NCBI GenBank assembly: GCA_963795485.1
Contig: CAWCIL010000002.1
Span: forward strand, 62,001-126,000
Reading direction: 5' to 3'
Origin: AP-15 sp963795485
GTDB taxonomy: Bacteria > Pseudomonadota > Alphaproteobacteria > ATCC43930 > CGMCC-115725
Length of the DNA: 64,000 nt
Of this stretch, positions 57,748 through 64,000 are shown in pieces. Within the stretch, counting starts at the first letter, position 1, and each line of letters begins with the position of its first letter. The translations under genes were made by a program, and so were the position numbers. The notes beneath the pieces are model-generated. The model did not search any database. It was given only the letters and a program-made list of their open reading frames with translations, and was not told the origin of the DNA.

Positions 57748-59065
57748 TCAACGCCCGATCGGGCTGGGATCGATCGAGCTGGTGCCGGCGGGCATGGTGT
57801 GGACGCTTTCGCGCGGCGCGCGCCGCGCGTCCGACGCGTCCCACATCAGGCGCGGGTCGAAGGTTTCGGCGGCAAACATGGTCAGCACCACGACGGCGCA
57901 GAAGGCGAGCGCGCCCATGCCGGGCTGGATGGTGACGATCGCGCCAAAGGTGACGAGGGCGCCCAACAGCAATTCCATAAAGATGTCGATCATCGACCAG
58001 CGGCCGATGAAGCGCACGATGTGATAGAGCCGGGTGCGGTCGCGCAGCCACCCGACCCGCCCGGTCTGCGTCGCGGTCAGCATGACCGAGAGGCCGACCA
58101 GCTTTAAGACCGGCACCAGGATGCTGGCGAAGAACACCAGTGCGGCGAGCGGATATTCCCTGGTGTCGATCAGCTCCTCGACGCCGCCAAGGATCGTGCT
58201 GGGCTGGCCGGCGCCGAGCTGCACCACGGTCAGCACCGGATAGTAATTGGCCGGGATGTAGAGGATCGCGGCGGCGATCACCAGGGCCCAGGTCCGCGCG
58301 ATGCTGTTCGGCCGGCGCCGGTGCAGCCTCCCTTCGCAGCGCGGGCAACGCGGATCTTCGAGCCGCGGCAGGCTGACCAGGCCGCAGGTCTCGCAGCCGA
58401 CTGCACCGGCCATGTATCGAGGCGCCGCGTCGGGCCGGTCGCGATGGTCGAGCCGCTCCCACACCTTCTCGCGGTCGAGCGCCGAGTCGACCCAGACCAG
58501 CACAAAGGTCAGCGCCAACAACGCCCAAACCCCGGTGCGCAGGCCGATCTCGACCAGCCCGCCGAGCTTGGTGTAGGCGACGAACACGCCCAGCACGAAC
58601 ACCTCGATCATCGACCACGGGCGCAGCCGCTCGGCCAGCGCGAAGATCAGGCGCAGATGGCGCGGGGGGGTCCTCTCGTGGGCGCGGACCAGCACGTAGA
58701 GCGTGCCCAGGAGCCGCACGAACGGCGCCAGCACGGTCACGAACAGCACCACCGCGGCGAGCGGCGCCATGTTCTGTCGCACCAGCTCCTCCGGCCCCGA
58801 AAACAAGTCGGCGGCATGGCGGATACCGGCGGTCTGCGACGCTCATCAATGTGGAAGCGCACATGACCGCGAGCAGCACCAGGGCGGCCACGGTCAGGGC
58901 CATAATGTGGTCGAGGCGATGGGCGCTGGCGCGGCGCAAGATGGTCGGGCAGCGCGCACATTGCGCGCTCAAGCCAGGGGTCAGCGCCGGCACCATCTGA
59001 ATGAGCCCGCAGCCCGGGCATTCGCGCAGCTGCGGCAAGGTCGCGGGGGTTCTCGCGGAGCGCAT
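57748..59065 (-). CDS. pqiA: Paraquat-inducible protein A (PqiA), frameshifted
   Basis: PqiA is the inner-membrane component of the PqiABC lipid-transport system. It has two similar halves, each with a Cys zinc site and four membrane helices. The first has LRECPGCGLIQMVPALTPGL then CARC, and DHIMALTVAALVLLAVMCAS. Near 58845 the frame changes to ADLFSGPEELVRQNMAPLAA, then VGCETCGLVSLPRLEDPRCP and WALVIAAAILYIPANYYPVL, GRWSMIDIFMELLLGALVTF. A start at MRSARTPATLPQ (59065) is likely; earlier in-frame Met codons exist. It follows pqiC on the same strand. Confidence 0.9.
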
Positions 59066-59106
59066 GGCCGCGGAGGGCATCGCCGAGGAGACCGGTTCCG
59101 GCCGTC

Positions 59107-59712
59107 TCACTCGGCGGCGGCCCCGGCAAAGGCGCCGGGACCGGTCAGCATCGGCGCGATGCCGTCGGCGAGACGGCCGACCGCGGCGCTGATCGCCGCG
59201 ACCTCGCCTGGAACGCCGGGTGCGGGCGGCGGCACGCTGAAGCGGAAGCTCCTCAGCGCCGGAAGGCCCCGGTCATCGAACCGCACCGCCGCCTGCGCCT
59301 GCAGCACGACGTTGCCGGCGGCGTCCTCATCGAGCCGTTGGACGTTCAACTCGACCGTGGCGTCGGGCTTGGCTGAAACCGCGCCATTGTCGGCGATCAC
59401 GACGCTGTGCGGCAGGCGCTGGTCCAATTCCTCGACCAGCACCCGGCTCAGCATCGCCGGCAGCGGCTCGCCCCACCAGTCGTTCTCCAGGACGGCCAGC
59501 CGGTAGTCTTCGGACGAGCGGACGATCTGCGAGCGTTCGAGGTAGCGCGCGATCGCGATCTGGTGCAGGAGCACGACCCGGGGTCCGCCGCCATAGACCG
59601 CGCCCTGGGCCGGGGCCAGCGTATAGAGCACCGGATCGGGCGAGGAGCAGGCGGCGAGTGCGGCGGCGAATGCCAGCGCCGCAATGCGCAGCAGCCGCGG
59701 CCCCCGGCTCAT
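59107..59712 (-). CDS. pqiC: PqiC-like lipoprotein
   Basis: The protein is 201 residues. The signal and lipobox (LLRIAALAFAAALAACSS) predict a lipid-anchored outer-membrane protein. The domain (VLYTLAPAQGAVYGGGPRVV, LHQIAIARYLERSQIVRSSE, DWWGEPLPAMLSRVLVEELD, ATVELNVQRLDEDAAGN) is the ABC-type transport auxiliary lipoprotein family. Its ATG overlaps the pqiB stop (ATGA). It docks the PqiB needle at the outer membrane. Confidence 0.9.
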   Translation of the reverse strand: MSRGPRLLRIAALAFAAALAACSSPDPVLYTLAPAQGAVYGGGPRVVLLHQIAIARYLERSQIVRSSEDYRLAVLENDWWGEPLPAMLSRVLVEELDQRLPHSVVIADNGAVSAKPDATVELNVQRLDEDAAGNVVLQAQAAVRFDDRGLPALRSFRFSVPPPAPGVPGEVAAISAAVGRLADGIAPMLTGPGAFAGAAAE

Positions 59713-61406
59713 TCCACACCTCCGCCAGGCCGCCCCTTGATCAGCGCCTCCGGATGGCGCGCCAACAGATCGGCGAGCGCCCGGATCGAAGAGACCGCGT
59801 CGTTGGCCTGGGCGAGCAGCCGCTCCATGTCGCGGTTGAACCGGGTGTTGTCGCCATAGCCGCTGTCGAGCGAGACCAGGAGCTTGTTGGCGTTGGTCAC
59901 CGTCTTTTGCAGCTGGGCCGCCATTTGCGGCAATTGCTTGAAGGCCGGCGCGGTGCCGCTGTTGAGGTTGCGGGTAAACACGTCGGCGGTGGCGAGCGTC
60001 GCCGAGAGCTTGCTCAGCGCCTCGCGCATTTGCGGCCCGCTGGCCAGATCGTTGACCGATTTCAGGATGGCGTCGAGGTTTTTGCCAATCTGATCGAACG
60101 GGATCGTGTTGACCTTGTCCAAGAGGTCGTTGGCCGAGGCCTGCAGCCCGGCGAACCCGCCGCCGGGTGCCGTCGGCAGGACGAAATCCTCGCCCTCCAT
60201 GGCGAGCTTGGCCGGTGGTGCGTCGGGCACGAAATCGAGCGCCACCTGCTGCTGGCCGGTGATCAGGCTCGCGCTCTGCACGGTCGCCCGCAAGCCCTTC
60301 TGCAAGAGCGCGTCGACCGCCTCGGCCGGGTTCTTGAAAATTCTGACGCCAACGCCGAGCACCCGCTCGGGCTCGACCTCGAAGCGCACCGGCGCCAGGA
60401 CCGCGTCCTTGGCCCGGTCGTAAATGAGCCGCACATCGGTCACGTGACCGACGACGAGGCCGTGAATGGTGACCGGGGAACCGGGCCCGAGCCCGCTGAC
60501 CGAGCCCGGAAAGTACGACACGACCGGGATCTTCGTCGTGTAGGACGCGGCGTCCGCCGTCTCCTGGTCGGCGAACAGCGGGAAGACGTGGTCTTCGAGG
60601 CTCGCCGCCGCGATCCGGCGCTCGGTTTCGGGCGTGGCGAACGCGACGCCGCCGAGCAGCACCGCGCGCAGCAACTCGACCTCGACTTTCAGCCCGGTTC
60701 CGGCGAGCTTGATCGATAGCCCCGAGGCGTTCCAGAACCGGGTATTGTCATGCACATAGGTGTCGTAGGGCGCCCTGACAAAGGCGTGGATCGTCACGTA
60801 TTTCGCCATGTCGGCGATGTCCCAGCCGAGCACTTCGCCGACGCCGAGACCGCGGTAAAAGATCGGCGAGCCGAGCGAGATCGAGCCGAGACGGCTCGCC
60901 TTCAGGTAAAAGATGCGGCCCGGGATGTGGGCCTCGAGGATCGGCGGGTCCTCACGCCCGACGAACTTGCGCTGCGCCTGGCCGGCGGTGGCGCCCGGCA
61001 GCATGCCGACATAGCTGCCCGAGAACAGGGTCTGCAGGCCCGAGATGGCGCCGGCGAAGAGGCGCGGCTTGACCACCCAAAAGACCGTCTTGTGGGTCAA
61101 CAGCGGCTCGGCCTGCCGGGTCGTGGCGATTTCGACCACCACGTGATTGTGGTCGGGGGAGAGCTCCAGGCTCTTGACCGTGCCGAAGACGATGTCCTTG
61201 AACTTGAGCTGCGATTGCCCGGCCTGCAGGCCCTCGGCGGTGTCGAAGGTGACGGTGATCGTCGGCCCTTGCTTCGACCAGGTGTCCCAGGCGAGCCAGG
61301 CGCCGATCGCCAGCGCCACCAGCGGGATGATCCAAATGACCGACACACGGCGCGAGCGGCGCGTCGCGGCATGCACGGCGACCGGCGGTTCGGCAAGATT
61401 AGTCAT
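59709..61406 (-). CDS. pqiB: PqiB-like MCE-domain protein
   Basis: The protein is 565 residues. ATG 61406 leads to one N-terminal helix (VSVIWIIPLVALAIGAWLAW), then three MCE domains beginning GPTITVTFDTAEGLQAGQSQ, FYLKASRLGSISLGSPIFYR and TTKIPVVSYFPGSVSGLGPG, and a C-terminal helical needle (LASGPQMREALSKLSATLAT, FKQLPQMAAQLQKTVTNANK). MCE rings with helical needles form a lipid tunnel across the periplasm. The gene heads the pqiB-pqiC-pqiA unit. Confidence 0.93.
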   Translation of the reverse strand: MTNLAEPPVAVHAATRRSRRVSVIWIIPLVALAIGAWLAWDTWSKQGPTITVTFDTAEGLQAGQSQLKFKDIVFGTVKSLELSPDHNHVVVEIATTRQAEPLLTHKTVFWVVKPRLFAGAISGLQTLFSGSYVGMLPGATAGQAQRKFVGREDPPILEAHIPGRIFYLKASRLGSISLGSPIFYRGLGVGEVLGWDIADMAKYVTIHAFVRAPYDTYVHDNTRFWNASGLSIKLAGTGLKVEVELLRAVLLGGVAFATPETERRIAAASLEDHVFPLFADQETADAASYTTKIPVVSYFPGSVSGLGPGSPVTIHGLVVGHVTDVRLIYDRAKDAVLAPVRFEVEPERVLGVGVRIFKNPAEAVDALLQKGLRATVQSASLITGQQQVALDFVPDAPPAKLAMEGEDFVLPTAPGGGFAGLQASANDLLDKVNTIPFDQIGKNLDAILKSVNDLASGPQMREALSKLSATLATADVFTRNLNSGTAPAFKQLPQMAAQLQKTVTNANKLLVSLDSGYGDNTRFNRDMERLLAQANDAVSSIRALADLLARHPEALIKGRPGGGVE

Positions 61407-61479
61407 GACCAGCTCCCCCTCGGAGCGCGCCACGTGCATCTACCACTTTCTGAGGTGTTCGGCTAGGCCTCGCCGAGCG

Positions 61480-61630
61480 CTCGGCAATGTCATCGTCGAT
61501 CGGTTCCATCCGCTTCTTGGTCAGTGGCCCGGTGTCTTCGATCTTTTGCTTGCCGACGCGGCCATCGCGCGCGTCGATCGTCGGGTCGTCGCAGTCGGTC
61601 GCGAATGAATGGATCACCCCGCGGGTATCC
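61480..61630 (-). pseudogene. Arylsulfatase gene remnant
   Basis: An in-frame stretch reads TRGVIHSFATDCDDPTIDAR then GRVGKQKIEDTGPLTKKRM and EPIDDDI. This corresponds to an internal segment of bacterial arylsulfatases, typically RGVxHxxAxxxDDPTxDPRFG then KIEDTGPLTKKRMETxDEE. Nothing on either side belongs to a sulfatase, and no catalytic CxPSR is present. It is a fossil fragment of about 50 codons between pqiB and the acetyltransferase gene. Confidence 0.5.
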
Positions 61631-61703
61631 TCTCGATTGTCATGCCGGTCGAACAATGCAGCTGAAGCCGATATGGCTCAGGCCGCACGGTGCGCCTTGT
61701 GCA

Positions 61704-62273
61704 TCAAGGGGTGAGCGGCGGCAACAGGCGGTGGGTCACTGTGCGCGGCAGAATCCCGTGCAGCCGCGGATCCTCGAACGATACCGGGCGGCGGGCATAG
61801 ACGCTAAATCCGGCGCGCTGGTAGACCCGCAGGGCGTGCGGATGGTCGTAGGTCGAGGTGTGCAGCCAGAACCGGTCGATCGGCCGCGCGGTCCAAGCCC
61901 GGTCGATCGCCGCCTGCAGCATGTAGGCGCCATAGCCGCGGCCGATGAAATCGGGGACGAGCCCGAAATAGCACAATTTGGTCTCGCGCCGCTCGGCGGT
62001 GTCGAGCTCGAAAAACCCGGCCGGCACGCCGCCCACGTAGAGCACAAAAATCTCCAGCGTCGGCGTGGCGATCAGCTCGGCCAAAGCGGCGTCGCCGAAT
62101 AGCCGGCGCTCGAACCACAGCCAAGGCTCGCCGACCGCGCCGTAGATGTAACGATAGAACGAAACGGTGCAGCTTTCCGCCCGCATCAGCGCGAGCTTGC
62201 CGGCCGGGATCGGCGCTCGCGCCCCGCTCGGATGCGCCAGCATTTCGAGATAAGTGATGGTGTCGTGGAGCAC
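61704..62273 (-). CDS. GNAT family N-acetyltransferase
   Basis: The protein is 189 residues, GTG start 62273. The GNAT core is LEIFVLYVGGVPAGFFELDT, KLCYFGLVPDFIGRGYGAYM (the acetyl-CoA loop with RGYGAY) and RFWLHTSTYDHPHALRVYQR, AGFSVYARRPVSFEDP. The substrate is unknown. The gene lies 7 bases after the sulfurtransferase stop, so sulfurtransferase and GNAT are probably cotranscribed with alaX. Confidence 0.88.
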   Translation of the reverse strand: MLHDTITYLEMLAHPSGARAPIPAGKLALMRAESCTVSFYRYIYGAVGEPWLWFERRLFGDAALAELIATPTLEIFVLYVGGVPAGFFELDTAERRETKLCYFGLVPDFIGRGYGAYMLQAAIDRAWTARPIDRFWLHTSTYDHPHALRVYQRAGFSVYARRPVSFEDPRLHGILPRTVTHRLLPPLTP

Positions 62274-62279
62274 GGCGGC

Positions 62280-63146
62280 TCACGCCTTTGCCGGACCGGT
62301 TTCGACCGGGGTGTCGCCGGGCCGGCCCCATTCCGACCACGACCCGTCATAAACCGCGGCGCCGGGGTGGCCGATCAGATGGAGGGCAAAGGCCAGTGCG
62401 CAGGCGGTGACGCCCGAGCCGCAGCTGGTCACGATCGGCCGGTCGAGGGCGACCCCGGCCGCCTCGAACAGCCGGCTCAGCTGATCGGCATTGCGCAGCT
62501 GGTGCGTCTTGGGATCGGTCAGCGCTTCATAGGGCAGGTTGCGGCTCCCCGGAATATGGCCGCTGCGCAGGCCGGGCCGGCTTTCGGGAGTGGTGCCGGC
62601 AAAGCGGCCGGCGGCGCGCGCATCGAGGACCTGCTCGGCCCGGGTCGCGAGGTTGCCAATCAGCACCGCCTTGTCGCGGACCAGCGCCGGATCGAACCGC
62701 GCCGTGAAACGCCGCGGCGGCGGGGCCGGGATCGCGGTGTCGACCGGCCGCCCCTCCGCCTTCCATTGGGGCAGCCCGCCGTCGAGCAGCGCCACCTCGG
62801 GATGGCCGAAGAGCCGCAGCATCCACCAGGCCCGCCCGGCCGAAGACAGCCCGTTGCCGTCGTAGACGACGACCCGGTCATCGTCGCCGATGCCGAGCGC
62901 GCCGATCTTTTGCGCGAAAAGATCGGCCGACGGGATCATGTGCGGCAGGTCGGCGCCGGGTGCGGCGATATCGTCGATGTCGAAAAACACCGCGCCGGGG
63001 ATATGGCCGCGCTCGTAATCCGCCCGTGCGGTCGGCAGAATCCCCGGCAGTTTGAACGAGCAGTCGACGATCCGGATGTTCGGATCGCGCAGATGCGCCG
63101 CCAGCCATTCGGTGCTGACCAGGGATTGGGGATGGGCAAAGGGCAT
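62280..63146 (-). CDS. sseA: 3-mercaptopyruvate sulfurtransferase (two rhodanese domains)
   Basis: ATG 63146 is preferred because AGGAAGAGGAAG lies upstream; an in-frame start exists at 63170. The N-terminal rhodanese domain has SLVSTEWLAAHLRDPNIRIV and RGHIPGAVFFDIDDIA. The C-terminal domain has VLDARAAGRFAGTTPESRPG, GHIPGSRNLPY and the catalytic loop TSCGSGVTACALAFAL. CGSGVTA rather than CRxGxT is the mercaptopyruvate sulfurtransferase signature. It transfers sulfur from 3-mercaptopyruvate to acceptors such as thiols or cyanide. Confidence 0.92.
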   Translation of the reverse strand: MPFAHPQSLVSTEWLAAHLRDPNIRIVDCSFKLPGILPTARADYERGHIPGAVFFDIDDIAAPGADLPHMIPSADLFAQKIGALGIGDDDRVVVYDGNGLSSAGRAWWMLRLFGHPEVALLDGGLPQWKAEGRPVDTAIPAPPPRRFTARFDPALVRDKAVLIGNLATRAEQVLDARAAGRFAGTTPESRPGLRSGHIPGSRNLPYEALTDPKTHQLRNADQLSRLFEAAGVALDRPIVTSCGSGVTACALAFALHLIGHPGAAVYDGSWSEWGRPGDTPVETGPAKA

Positions 63147-63166
63147 CGCGTCGTCTTCCTCTTCCT

Positions 63167-63877
63167 TCACTTGGCGAAAACGACGATCACCCGGCGGTTC
63201 TGCCGGCCCTTGTTTTCGATCTTGCTGACGACGACCGGGCCGATCTCGGCGGTGTTGCGGATGTGGGTCCCGCCGCAGGGCTGCAGATCGACGCCACCAA
63301 TCTCGATCAGCCGCACTTGACCCGTGCCGGTCGGCGGCTTGACCGACATTGTGCGGACCAGCTCGGGCTGGGCGGCGAGCTCGTCATCGCCGATCCACCG
63401 CGGGGCCACCGGGTGGGCCTGCGTAATCAGCGCGTTGAGCCCGGCCGCAAGCGTTTCTTTGTCCAGGCTCGACCCCGGCACGTCGAAATCGAGCCGCCCG
63501 CGCCCGTCGGCGACCTGGCCGCCGGTCACCGCTCCCGGAACGATACTGCACAGCAGATGAAGACAGGTGTGCATGCGCATCAGCCGATGGCGCCGCTCCC
63601 AATCGATCTCGGCGGTGAGCTCGGTGCCGGTTTCGGGTAACGTCGCGCCCGGCGCCGGCACATGCACCACCTCGTCCGCAGCCTCGCCCTTGACCGTGTC
63701 GACAATCCCGATCGTCTCGCCCGAGGCGAGCCGCAGCACGCCCTCATCGCCAGGCTGGCCGCCGCCGGCCGGATAAAACACGGTGCGGTCGAGCCGGATC
63801 CCCCGCGCATCGCCGCCCACCACCCGCGCCACGCAGCGGCGCCGATAGCCATCCTCGCGAAACAGCAGCTCGGTCAT
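63167..63877 (-). CDS. alaX: Alanyl-tRNA editing protein AlaX
   Basis: The protein is 236 residues and hydrolyses Ser- or Gly-tRNA(Ala) in trans. TVFYPAGGGQPGDEGVL is the N-terminal AlaX segment. Zinc ligands are HTCLH in HRLMRMHTCLHLLCSIVPGA and the C-x3-H of LQPCGGTHIRNTAEIG; VSKIENKGRQNRRVIV closes the domain. ATG 63877 is the start. Its stop overlaps the upstream region of the sulfurtransferase gene, so the three genes alaX-sseA-GNAT form one unit. Confidence 0.92.
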   Translation of the reverse strand: MTELLFREDGYRRRCVARVVGGDARGIRLDRTVFYPAGGGQPGDEGVLRLASGETIGIVDTVKGEAADEVVHVPAPGATLPETGTELTAEIDWERRHRLMRMHTCLHLLCSIVPGAVTGGQVADGRGRLDFDVPGSSLDKETLAAGLNALITQAHPVAPRWIGDDELAAQPELVRTMSVKPPTGTGQVRLIEIGGVDLQPCGGTHIRNTAEIGPVVVSKIENKGRQNRRVIVVFAK

Positions 63878-63892
63878 CCGCCCATCCCCATT

Positions 63893-63925
63893 TCTCCATC
63901 CCGGCGCAGGCCGGGACCCATTCAG
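63893..63925. repeat. Short palindromic repeat upstream of alaX
   Basis: CCATCCCGGCGCAGGCCGGGACCCATTCAG is an imperfect palindrome (CCCGGC/GCCGGG) of the dispersed intergenic type seen also, as a different variant, at 50598-50691. No gene is visible from here to the window end. Confidence 0.5.
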
Positions 63926-64000
63926 ACCAGCGCAGCAACCTGCGGATCAAGCTGGTATATCATTCGACAGGTCGCGCCAATGCGGGTTGTCTCTCTCGAT

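Overview
The window is about 64 kb of GC-rich, densely packed chromosome from an alphaproteobacterium. This is inferred from the gene content: cobalamin-dependent ribonucleotide reductase, gatCAB, hisN, a membrane-anchored cytochrome c next to kdsB and pheA, an OmpA-type porin, DUF29, and a ParB/Toprim/DUF2493 integrative-element module. I cannot fix the order or genus. No rRNA, tRNA or CRISPR array was seen.

Layout. 1-3.6 kb: end of an integrative or plasmid-like element (ParB C-terminus, Toprim primase-like protein, DUF2493, membrane protein). 3.7-7.6 kb: TPR protein and an intradiol dioxygenase gene with an intact IS3/IS407-group insertion at its 3' end. 7.9-14 kb: ThDP enzyme, beta-lactamase-fold hydrolase, coiled-coil membrane protein, ABC-F ATPase and an unknown protein. 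14-24.9 kb: histidine-rich secreted protein, OmpA porin, alkyl-DHAP-synthase-like flavoenzyme, nrdJ, a lipase lipoprotein, DUF29, and the ydcF-like/plsC pair. 25-31.1 kb: a branched-chain amino acid type ABC operon (livG-livF-livH-livM and two tandem binding proteins). 31.2-35 kb: an accessory island with a broken IS5-family element and a chain of decayed, ATGA-coupled genes that looks like an effector/immunity locus, ending in a DUF6883/DUF4926 pair. 35.1-39.5 kb: gatC-gatA and gatB, separated by about 1 kb of foreign-looking DNA with an HNH-like gene. 39.5-43.8 kb: ruvX, an SPFH protein, pyrB with a dihydroorotase homologue lacking its HxH motif, and a RidA-like gene. 44-52.8 kb: tenA, yejB/yejA, hisN, cytochrome c, kdsB, pheA and an acyl-CoA-dehydrogenase-fold flavoprotein. 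52.9-57.5 kb: one very large repeat protein. 57.7-61.4 kb: pqiB-pqiC-pqiA. 61.5-63.9 kb: an arylsulfatase remnant, GNAT, sulfurtransferase and alaX.

Caution on sequence quality. Roughly two dozen genes or gene parts can only be read through by switching frame, including gatA, gatB, kdsB and pheA, which cannot all be dead in a living cell. Most of these shifts are probably single-base consensus errors. Each affected gene is given as one feature over its whole span with the approximate shift position. 'Pseudogene' is reserved for loci where other signs of decay exist.
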